Assembly (NCBI RefSeq): GCF_000377565.1
Contig: NZ_KB898357.1
Location: 248,001-312,000 of the forward strand
Source of the DNA: Rhizobium sp. 2MFCol3.1
Lineage (GTDB): Bacteria > Pseudomonadota > Alphaproteobacteria > Rhizobiales > Rhizobiaceae
DNA length: 64,000 nucleotides
Direction: 5' to 3'
Shown here: positions 17,842 through 24,663 of the stretch, one piece after another
Layout: every line of letters starts with the position of its first letter
Position numbering within the stretch: position 1 is the first letter of the stretch
Translations under genes and position numbers: made by a program
Notes under the pieces: model-generated
Seen by the model: only the letters and a program-made list of their open reading frames with translations
The model's database searches: none
Told to the model about the DNA's origin: nothing

Positions 17842-18687
17842 ATGGAAGAGAAGATCAAGGGTTCTTTGACAATCGCTGAATGGGCTGACAAGGCCGACGA
17901 CGTGGCTATGGGTGCTCGCATCCTGGCGACCGAGACGGCTCTGCTGCATAGCCACATTGCTGGCACCGAGATGTCTACCAAGCAGTTGCTGGTAGGGATC
18001 GTAGTGTTCATCAAGCAAGTTATGCAGGACAAGAAGCGCCTGGCTGAGCTGTCTATTCTTGCAGGAGTTCGACGCATCACGATGCCGAAGAACTTCGACC
18101 CCACAAAGGTCAAGAATGGTGAAGCAAACCCGGCGTTGTTTCTGTCAAGGCTGCTGGTCGGTACAGAGGAGAACGGAAAGTGGATGCCTAGTGTATACGC
18201 GGCCAAGAACTTCCCGAACGCTCTACGCTGGCTGATCAACGCGGCAAAGGAAGAGACGGACTTCGATGCCATCATGACTGTCCTTGAAAGTGCAACGACG
18301 AAAGTCGGCAAAGACAAGATTGTCAGAGGTGTTGAAGCAGCCAAGGCTTTGGATCGGGTAGCCAATGGTAAGCCTCGCAAGACCACGAAGACCTTTGCGG
18401 TTCAAGTGCCTCGCGAAGCTGATCGGGTGAAGCCGGTTGCAACGTTCACGGCTGATGAAGCCTTGTTCCCTGTTGATGAAAACGGATACGGCCTCGGTAC
18501 GATCCGTAGCCTCGGCAACGGCAAGTTTGGCATCTTCTTTGGAGTTGCCGAAGACGCTGAAACCGCTGGTCTCATCTACGACGGATTCAAAGAACATGAG
18601 GACAGCCTGCAGTTCACGCAGATTGTCACGAAGCCGCTGACAAAGGCGAACTTCTCTCGGACTGAATCTGCTCCAGCGAGAATCTGA
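17842..18687 (+). CDS. Unknown 281-residue phage protein
   Basis: It starts at ATG 17842 with AAGGAG eight bases upstream. It is a soluble protein with a helical N-terminal half (residues 1-150), a basic linker with PRKTTKTFAVQVPRE, and a compact C-terminal domain around FGIFFGVAEDAETAGLIYDGF. A strong terminator follows at 18701-18728. I do not recognise the family. Its isolated, well-terminated transcription on the plus strand suggests independent regulation. Confidence 0.6.
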   Translation: MEEKIKGSLTIAEWADKADDVAMGARILATETALLHSHIAGTEMSTKQLLVGIVVFIKQVMQDKKRLAELSILAGVRRITMPKNFDPTKVKNGEANPALFLSRLLVGTEENGKWMPSVYAAKNFPNALRWLINAAKEETDFDAIMTVLESATTKVGKDKIVRGVEAAKALDRVANGKPRKTTKTFAVQVPREADRVKPVATFTADEALFPVDENGYGLGTIRSLGNGKFGIFFGVAEDAETAGLIYDGFKEHEDSLQFTQIVTKPLTKANFSRTESAPARI

Positions 18688-18700
18688 CGAACTTAACAAG

Positions 18701-18728
18701 AGTGGGGGTTTAACAGCCCCCACTTTTT
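18701..18728 (+). terminator. Rho-independent terminator
   Basis: A perfect 8-bp stem AGTGGGGG / CCCCCACT (18701-18708 and 18717-18724), loop of 8, then TTTTT. It ends the transcript of the 281-residue gene. The ribosome site of the next gene starts only 7 bases later, so read-through or attenuation could control that gene. Confidence 0.85.
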
Positions 18729-18745
18729 CGTTTTGGAGGGTTGAA

Positions 18746-19396
18746 TTGGAAGAGTTAACCGACTGGATGCGCATGTCTGCGGAGGCCGACATCAAGGCGC
18801 TAGAGCAAGACCATTCTCACAAGTTGACAGCCTCCGAAATGCAAGAATACCTCGGACGTGATTTCTACGCCTATGAGAAGGCCTTAGCTGATCGAGATTG
18901 GATTGAACCGCGCTCCGTCCTGGACGCGCTCTCGAATAGACTGGTTGATGAAACCGAAACCTTGCTTCGTGAAGTGCGGCTTGCTCTGAACGCGGGACGA
19001 ATAAAAGTGGGCACCGAGAACAAGAAAGAGACCGAGATACGACGCGCGTATATCGATCGTGCATTGTATCTGGCGAGTCAGTGGGAAGCAGAAATCGGTG
19101 GCGACGGCATCGCCCCAACTGGCCGCGAACAATACGCGCACATGTTTGTCAACGCTTCGGATGGTGATCCCGGCGACAGCTACTACGATGTCTATCGAGC
19201 GCTCGAGAGCACCCCGGTGTATCGTCTCGTTAAAGCCGAAGATTATGAACCCAACAGGTTTTCGACTGTCAACGCGATACAGCGGCAATATCTGACCGAA
19301 CTGCTGCATCGCGACGACCCGCAGGCAACACCCGAAGACCAAGTTGAGCGATTCAACGCTTTCAAAGATCGAGCACGAAAATTGGGACTGACATAA
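18746..19396 (+). CDS. Unknown 216-residue phage protein, TTG start
   Basis: It begins with TTG at 18746, six bases after GGAGG. It is an acidic, mostly helical protein with several Arg/Glu-rich helices; no domain is recognised. It lies directly after the terminator of the preceding gene and is followed by a 270-base gene-free stretch. Confidence 0.55.
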   Translation: MEELTDWMRMSAEADIKALEQDHSHKLTASEMQEYLGRDFYAYEKALADRDWIEPRSVLDALSNRLVDETETLLREVRLALNAGRIKVGTENKKETEIRRAYIDRALYLASQWEAEIGGDGIAPTGREQYAHMFVNASDGDPGDSYYDVYRALESTPVYRLVKAEDYEPNRFSTVNAIQRQYLTELLHRDDPQATPEDQVERFNAFKDRARKLGLT

Positions 19397-19665
19397 CAAA
19401 TGGTCCGCTGAAATGACTAGCTGACCCGGTATCCTTGGGGGTTCCCGAAATGGGCAATTCAACTAGGTCAGCCACGCGCTCATATGTGGGCGACTAGCAG
19501 CCATTCGTATTGCGAATTTTTGGGGATGATTACTCAGACGATGGCGCTGGCTGAATGACGTGATGTGCACGCACTTTGGGTTTGGGTCCAAGACGTATCA
19601 CTCAGCCAGCGCGTGCATTATTCATCACACATATAAGAATTGCAATGCATCTATGTGCGATACGC
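19397..19665. other. Gene-free stretch in prophage with a repeat
   Basis: No credible coding frame is seen. It holds a 29-base element (19618-19646) repeated imperfectly at 20798-20825, and ends at the stop of a small minus-strand gene. Confidence 0.5.
19618..19646. repeat. Imperfect direct repeat, copy A
   Basis: TTATTCATCACACATATAAG plus nine more bases matches the copy at 20798-20825 with one gap and few mismatches. Both copies are AT-rich and lie downstream of small minus-strand genes; they may be phage promoters or protein-binding sites. Confidence 0.5.
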
Positions 19666-19854
19666 TCAGTGTTTTGAACTTTTGGTCTGGATGCCCTTCT
19701 CGGCTTCCATTCGTTCTCGCGCTTCACGCAATCGAGCAGTCTTGGCCTCACGAGCTGCACGCTGCTCATCGATGATGGCGCGAGCGACATTATTGGTTTC
19801 AGCCTGCAGCTGACGACGCTGTTCCTGAGTGACTGATTGTCTCGTTCCCACCAA
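19666..19854 (-). CDS. Small charged helical phage protein
   Basis: A protein of about 61 residues, strongly Arg/Glu/Ala-rich and probably one long helix (EQRRQLQAETNNVARAIIDE...). GGAG precedes a TTG (19854) or GTG (19851) start. The 5' end overlaps the 3' end of the gene at 19799-20068, suggesting coupled translation. Function unknown. Confidence 0.5.
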   Translation of the reverse strand: MVGTRQSVTQEQRRQLQAETNNVARAIIDEQRAAREAKTARLREARERMEAEKGIQTKSSKH

Positions 19855-20068
19855 ATGTCTCCGGGCTGTTTTGAAACGGTCCTAGCGCCCTGACCAGCTG
19901 GTCAAGGAGCGGTTCATGTGGCTTGGTCTGGATTAGATCAACGCTGATTGTGATCGCGCGACGGCCTTCATGGCTGTCGGGAGTACAATGATTGAGACGG
20001 CACCATTGGCGCACTGCGCTGGTCACCTGATCAATCTGCTCGTCGGATAAGGTCGCGGTCATCAACAT
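19799..20068 (-). CDS. Small helical protein, second member of the three-copy family
   Basis: An 89-residue protein. I use ATG 20068, preceded by GGAG at about 8 bases. Residues 4-65 (LSDEQIDQVTSAVRQWC ... GRRAITISVDLIQTK) parallel the protein at 16517-16717 closely, then a Ser/Gly-rich tail follows. Function unknown; the conserved shape suggests a small regulatory or protein-binding domain. Confidence 0.55.
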   Translation of the reverse strand: MLMTATLSDEQIDQVTSAVRQWCRLNHCTPDSHEGRRAITISVDLIQTKPHEPLLDQLVRALGPFQNSPETFGGNETISHSGTASSAAG

Positions 20069-20203
20069 CGACGATTCTCCTGCTTTGGTTCGGCAAGAGC
20101 AAGTAGTAACTCCCAAGCGGCCTCCACCATTCGTACTGAGGTCGACAGCAGCTATCTTACGCCCGAATTTAACCCGCGCTACTCAAAATGACATGCGCAC
20201 TAA

Positions 20204-20314
20204 TTATTTTTGCGCAGCAGGCAACGGGTCATCGTAGTCGATCCACCCAAGGTCGCGACAGTATTGCTCCCCGGCCAACACCGCTGCCTTTTGGCTCTCG
20301 AAGGGGCCCAGCAT
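20204..20314 (-). CDS. Possible 36-residue peptide gene
   Basis: The frame from ATG 20314 encodes a peptide with GPFESQKAAVLAGEQYC and an acidic C-terminus; it could be extended to a TTG at 20359. No good ribosome site is visible. The composition looks protein-like, but the call is weak. Confidence 0.25.
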   Translation of the reverse strand: MLGPFESQKAAVLAGEQYCRDLGWIDYDDPLPAAQK

Positions 20315-20376
20315 GAGCGGAACATAATTAAGATCGCAAAGTTTAGAGATATCCTGCAATTTACAGGAGCAGATTT

Positions 20377-20589
20377 TTGATCCTTCGCCTGAGACTTTTA
20401 TTGAAGGCGCTCAATACTGCGACTTTCGAGCCGCTCCCACGTTTGGTCGGCCTCAAGACTGTAATCATTGCGAGAGACGCTGGTTTAATCGACGTCGAGC
20501 CAGGGAGCACACTACGGCCCCGCTGCCGTCTTACTCCCGCTGGATTGAATTTTAGGAAGACAGCCCTTGAGCGCGATGATGCCGGCTGA
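20377..20589 (+). CDS. Small phage protein with winged-helix-like C-terminus
   Basis: A 70-residue protein from TTG 20377, preceded by AGGAG at seven bases. The stretch IIARDAGLID...RCRLTPAGLNF resembles the recognition helix and wing of small winged-helix regulators. It stands alone on the plus strand and may be a small phage regulator. No database family is recognised. Confidence 0.45.
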   Translation: MILRLRLLLKALNTATFEPLPRLVGLKTVIIARDAGLIDVEPGSTLRPRCRLTPAGLNFRKTALERDDAG

Positions 20590-20797
20590 ACGATGCTGTA
20601 CGCGCCTCACAATCGATGTGCAAACCAAGGCACACCGCCCAGCCAGCCAGACGATTATCAGCCTCACGCTCAAGAATTTCAACATAATACTGCGTACGGT
20701 TGCGTGCAAACCGTAGAGAAGGCGCTGACCAATCGGCCTCCAGAAAGACGCTTTAGGTTCGACCTCTAAAGCGTTGGCGATCAGTCAGCGGAGGTGA

Positions 20798-20825
20798 TTA
20801 TTCACACACATATTAGAATTTCAAT
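20798..20825. repeat. Imperfect direct repeat, copy B
   Basis: This matches copy A at 19618-19646 (TTATTCA-CACACATAT-AGAATT-CAAT). It lies downstream of the minus-strand gene at 21033-21413. Confidence 0.5.
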
Positions 20826-20978
20826 AGGTGTTTCCCAGCTAGATGGGAACGCCAACTGGACCAGTAGAGCTATCGTCCTTGCGCGAGAGACCTGCCATGC
20901 ATCAGTGCACATAATTGCCGAGCAACGCAGCGTATGACCCTCCTGAGGACCCAGCGAGCGCATACGCAGAGCATGACA

Positions 20979-21004
20979 AAGCCCCAGCCTTTCGACCGGG
21001 GCTT
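20979..21004 (-). terminator. Weak terminator-like hairpin
   Basis: AAGCCCC / GGGGCTT stem with a 12-base loop, 28 bases after the stop of the minus-strand gene at 21033. The T-tract is very short (TTTG), so termination may be partial. Confidence 0.5.
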
Positions 21005-21032
21005 CCATCAGCTAGCGCTAACTGATGTCGCG

Positions 21033-21413
21033 TTATTTGGCCTTCTTCGCACGGCCAGCCTTCAGCCGGGCCGACCGTTCAGCCGAGTGCTTGGCAATTT
21101 TTTCCTGCAACGCCTTGTCGCCGTCGATGACTTCCTTTGCAGCGTCGAGAACCTTGATCACGCCATCCAGGTCAGGGGCACGGAAGAGTTTCGAACCAGC
21201 GATCTCGAAAGCATTGCGACCGATACGGACAACATAACCCTGCGCGTCTTTGCGGAACCACAGCGACCGTGTGTTGAGTTCCTTGCCCGCCTTGACCTGC
21301 TTTGCGTTTTCGATCTGCGCAGCAAGTTTGCCGTAGAAGATTTCCAGCGGGGTCTGACCACCAACAACACCAGTCGTTGCAGCAGCCTTGAGCAGTTCCA
21401 TCGGGTTAGCCAT
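21033..21413 (-). CDS. Unknown 126-residue phage protein
   Basis: It starts at ATG 21413 with AAGGA eight bases upstream. The first half is helical and the C-terminal 30 residues are Lys/Arg/Ala-rich (ERSARLKAGRAKKAK), which suggests nucleic acid contact. FRKDAQGYVVRIGRNAFEI in the middle looks like a small beta hairpin unit. No family recognised. Confidence 0.55.
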   Translation of the reverse strand: MANPMELLKAAATTGVVGGQTPLEIFYGKLAAQIENAKQVKAGKELNTRSLWFRKDAQGYVVRIGRNAFEIAGSKLFRAPDLDGVIKVLDAAKEVIDGDKALQEKIAKHSAERSARLKAGRAKKAK

Positions 21414-21655
21414 TGTATAAGTCCTTCGCACCAGCAGCTCCATTGCTGCCGTGCTTCCCTATCAATAGCCATCGATTATTCAGGGCAACCGGAGATAAGC
21501 CGCACAAAGATCTTTCTGCCAATTCTCCGGTTGAGAGCAGTAGGTCTTCAGCTAACATCCGATAAGTTGTGACTTTGCGAGTAGCGCATCAAAATCTACT
21601 GGAGCGGCCATCTTTCCTAAGGTAGTCATGAATTAAAATTGGTGATGGTGCGCAA

Positions 21656-22441
21656 ATGTTTTCCGAATTGATAACAAACCCAGTATTCCTTGCTATACTG
21701 ACAATTATTTCATTCGTGACCGGCTCATATCAGCTATTTTTTAAGAAGCCAAAATATCTGCTGAACTACAACCTGCAAGAGGTTGAACTGGTGGGCTCCC
21801 AAACCGCCGCATTCGGTGACGCGTTGACGGTTTTGTATCAGGGAAGCGAGGTGCCTAGAGTTACTTCTTCGGAGGTCGTTGTTTGGAACGGTGGCTCGGA
21901 GCACTTGGATCGGACGAGTATTTCACAGGGCAATCCGTTGCATTTTGAGGTTCCGGCAGATTGCGTGATATTGGACTGTACTGTCGAGAAAGTCATGCGG
22001 GACGACAGCACATTTTCGGTACTGGTTACGGAAAACAGGCGACTGGCTCAGCTTGAGTTTGGATACATGAATGCCAACGAGGGCGCGCGGATATCAGTCA
22101 TACACACTGGTACCAAAGGGCAACTGGAATTTGCGGGCGCCATCAAGGGCTCGCCAAAAAGCCCAAAGCGTAAAAATATTGTTTTATCTTCGAAAATGTC
22201 CGGCAAACGAGTTCCAGTCTATCTCAAAGCGAGTGCTCCTTTGCTGCTTATCGTAGTTGCGGGATCCATTGGCATGGTTCTGGAGACGCTTCGCTATCTT
22301 GGCTACGATGTCCAACCCGACTTCTTAAAACTGCCAGACGTCAGACTGTTTGTGAATTTTCTTTTTCTAGGAACGACAGTCATCGGATCGTTGGCGGTGT
22401 TGTGGGCTGCAAGGCGACCTTACCCAAGCGCATTAGACTAG
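21656..22441 (+). CDS. Orphan membrane protein, possible lysogenic conversion gene
   Basis: A 261-residue protein with one N-terminal membrane segment (VFLAILTIISFVTGSYQLFF), a soluble beta-rich middle (residues 35-185), and two C-terminal membrane segments around LLLIVVAGSIGMVLETL and FVNFLFLGTTVIGSLAVLW. It stands alone on the plus strand, is AT-richer at its 5' end than its neighbours, and looks like a cargo (moron) gene. A role in superinfection exclusion or defence would be a guess from context. Confidence 0.55.
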   Translation: MFSELITNPVFLAILTIISFVTGSYQLFFKKPKYLLNYNLQEVELVGSQTAAFGDALTVLYQGSEVPRVTSSEVVVWNGGSEHLDRTSISQGNPLHFEVPADCVILDCTVEKVMRDDSTFSVLVTENRRLAQLEFGYMNANEGARISVIHTGTKGQLEFAGAIKGSPKSPKRKNIVLSSKMSGKRVPVYLKASAPLLLIVVAGSIGMVLETLRYLGYDVQPDFLKLPDVRLFVNFLFLGTTVIGSLAVLWAARRPYPSALD

Positions 22442-22524
22442 TGTGGTGGAGAACTGAAATTCTCTAAAACCATATCAATTGGATGAGCAAGTATAGAGGT
22501 TTTTGTGAGAAACCTGAGGGGGGC

Positions 22525-23148
22525 CTATCCGGCGTTTTCCCGTAGCCGATGAAGCAGTCGGACTACCTGGCCTGTACCCCATGCGGACCCTCTCGGCGTC
22601 CGTACGCCGCGATCGTTCAGTTCACGCGCAATTGCTGCTGGTGTGTCGATGCCGCTGTCCATGAGCGTCCTAAGGACTCTTTGAAGCGATCCAGCAAAGG
22701 CATCTGCCTCTGCTACCCTTGCAGCGTTCTTGCCCCACTCCTGTCCCCTCGCCCGCTTTGCAGCTATCGCTACCTTCGTTCGGTCGGAGATCATCTCCCT
22801 CTCCTTCTCGGCCACAGCTGCCATTATGTGGAACTGGAAGTTATCAGCGTTCGGGATATCAGCCGCTTTGATCGGAACTCCCGCCTTGAGCAGACCGGAT
22901 ATAAAGTGGACATCGCGAGACAGCCGGTCCAACTTGGCGATGACCAGCACCGCCTTGTTATCTTTGGCTAGGTCCAACGCTGCCGCCAGCTGCGGACGAT
23001 CATCCTTCTTGCCGCTCTCGACCTCTGTAAACTCCGCAATCGGATCGCAACGCGTATATTCGAGAACTGCGCGGCGCTGTGCCTCAAGCCCCAGGCCGGA
23101 CTTACCCTGCATCTGGGTGGAAACTCGGTAGTAAGCAACGTACTGCAT
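22525..23148 (-). CDS. Small serine recombinase (resolvase/invertase family)
   Basis: A 207-residue protein starting at ATG 23148 with GAGG upstream. The catalytic region shows YYRVSTQMQGKSGLGLEAQ (nucleophile Ser in RVS), AKLDRLSRD and EKEREMISDRTK. The C-terminus has AIARELNDRGVRTPRGSAW, the start of the Recombinase DNA-binding module seen in large serine integrases. At 207 residues it lacks the rest of that module. It is the only integrase-type gene in the visible part of the prophage. Confidence 0.85.
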   Translation of the reverse strand: MQYVAYYRVSTQMQGKSGLGLEAQRRAVLEYTRCDPIAEFTEVESGKKDDRPQLAAALDLAKDNKAVLVIAKLDRLSRDVHFISGLLKAGVPIKAADIPNADNFQFHIMAAVAEKEREMISDRTKVAIAAKRARGQEWGKNAARVAEADAFAGSLQRVLRTLMDSGIDTPAAIARELNDRGVRTPRGSAWGTGQVVRLLHRLRENAG

Positions 23149-23273
23149 AACAACCTCTGACAATGAATGTGCGTTCTTTGTCTGTTGCCGAAAAAAGCAA
23201 AGGGCGAGCGATCTTTTCGGTTGCCCTTTCAATGGCTTGGCAGTAACGCGCGTGACGATTCCTGACCGAAAAG

Positions 23274-23696
23274 GTGCGGAAATATCGGGCCACGTCTGGG
23301 CGCTGGCCGGTTGATGTGTTGAGCTATCATAGTGTTGTCCGTAGAGAGTTTAAGCCGTGCGCAGTCGCTGATATCGTACTGATAAGAACTTCACGACCTT
23401 CCGTGATCGATTCAATCCTTGCCGATGTTCTGTTTTCGTTCTATCCTCTCGGAATGGTAAAAGCACCTGACTTGAACACCACGATATGCGAGCTGTTGCG
23501 GGACAAAGCCGGTGATCAGCCCATCAACTTATTGGAGATTGGGCCGACACTGGTTGTCGAAATGGGCTTCTCTCAAGAGCAGATAGTCAACGCCTTGTTC
23601 TGGCTCGTATCGCAAAAGCAGATCGAGCTAATGCCGCATAACCAGGTTCGCTTATTACTGGTGGAGAGCAAACCCTCTCGCGTTGTTCACGGATAG
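23274..23696 (+). CDS. Small protein with winged-helix-like C-terminal half
   Basis: An open frame of up to 140 residues; the start is uncertain. The well-behaved part runs from about residue 43 or 61 (ATG 23454), with ICELLRDKAGDQPINLLEI and VNALFWLVSQKQIELM typical of a helix-turn-helix followed by a wing. No ribosome site clearly decides the start. It precedes the HNH-like gene at 23747 by 50 bases and may be its regulator; this is inference. Confidence 0.4.
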   Translation: MRKYRATSGRWPVDVLSYHSVVRREFKPCAVADIVLIRTSRPSVIDSILADVLFSFYPLGMVKAPDLNTTICELLRDKAGDQPINLLEIGPTLVVEMGFSQEQIVNALFWLVSQKQIELMPHNQVRLLLVESKPSRVVHG

Positions 23697-23746
23697 ACAT
23701 AGTAGTAAAATCTGATTCCGACGAGTTCAACTTCACGGAGTCATTA

Positions 23747-24520
23747 TTGAACACAGCAACGGCTTATCCGCTTACTAGAACGCAGCGCATGTTAAAGGCA
23801 CAACCCTTCTGCATATATTGTGGAGGTGCGACATTAGCCGAGACTTGCGAGCATTTTCCTCCACGAGTGATGTTTTACCAGAGAGACCGGCCACGAGGGC
23901 TAGAGTTCTCGTCGTGCAAGTCCTGCAATGGTGCCTCACGTAGCGCCGAGAATGTCGTCGGGTTTCTTTCGCGGGTTTATCAGTCCGAAGACGTTCGGTT
24001 TGACCGGCGTGAAATAAAGAAGCGAGCGGATGCAGCGTTCAGGCATAATCCCGGCTTAGCTGATGAAATGCACGTGGATCAGGTTGCTGCTCTACAACGG
24101 CTTGGCAATAAGGCCAATATGTTACCGACGTGGAACTTTATCAACTTGTCGGGTCCAATCTGCACAAATGCGCTCGATACGTTCGGCGTGAAACTTGGGC
24201 TCTCACTGCATTACGAAGCTACAACGAGGATCGTGCCGAAGGGTGGCGCGGTCCTGTTGAACCACTACAGCAACATCGATGCGCTGACCGGGGATATTCC
24301 CGATGGCCTTCTCCCCGCATTCGGCAATGGCGTCACACTCACGCAGGGCAAAAAGGAAGTCAGCAAACAGTTCCGCTACTCAAGCAGATGGGCGGAGGAT
24401 GTTGGGACAGTGAGTATGCATTTCGCGGTCTTCCGCGAGTCCTTTGGGATCATGATGATTGTTGCCCATGATCCCGCTGACTTACCAGAGGGCTCGCAAG
24501 TGGAAGCCTTCTACGTCTGA
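23747..24520 (+). CDS. HNH-like zinc-binding protein of unknown role
   Basis: A 257-residue protein from TTG 23747 with GGAG upstream. CIYCGG near residue 22 and CKSCNGASR near 62 form a zinc site, with CEHFPPRVMF between them, a divergent HNH core. The remaining 180 residues are unrecognised and end in beta strands (VSMHFAVFRESFGIMMIVAHD). Such proteins occur in mobile islands, sometimes in defence loci. It is not adjacent to the ATPase/HNH pair at 30-32 kb. Confidence 0.55.
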   Translation: MNTATAYPLTRTQRMLKAQPFCIYCGGATLAETCEHFPPRVMFYQRDRPRGLEFSSCKSCNGASRSAENVVGFLSRVYQSEDVRFDRREIKKRADAAFRHNPGLADEMHVDQVAALQRLGNKANMLPTWNFINLSGPICTNALDTFGVKLGLSLHYEATTRIVPKGGAVLLNHYSNIDALTGDIPDGLLPAFGNGVTLTQGKKEVSKQFRYSSRWAEDVGTVSMHFAVFRESFGIMMIVAHDPADLPEGSQVEAFYV

Positions 24521-24525
24521 CACGG

Positions 24526-24553
24526 AAAAGCCCGCCGGGGTTAACAGCGGGCT
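24526..24553 (-). terminator. Rho-independent-like terminator
   Basis: AGCCCGC / GCGGGCT stem (24529-24535 and 24547-24553) followed on the minus strand by TTTT. It is positioned to end the transcript of the large tail esterase gene and also lies just after the plus-strand HNH-like gene. Confidence 0.65.
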
Positions 24554-24663
24554 CCTGTTTCTGTTTGGTGCGCGGATTAAAAGTTTGGAAGACTTCCGTG
24601 GACCATCTCACTCCTGTACGTATCCACTTTGGACAGCTGTAAGCCGACCCATCGTGTCGATAT

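Larger units (their letters stand above)
20590..21032. other. Gene-free stretch in prophage
   Basis: No gene with a credible start is seen. On the minus strand 20552-20745 is an open frame of protein-like composition but without ATG, GTG or TTG near its 5' end. The stretch holds repeat copy B (20798-20825) and a hairpin at 20979-21004. Confidence 0.4.
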
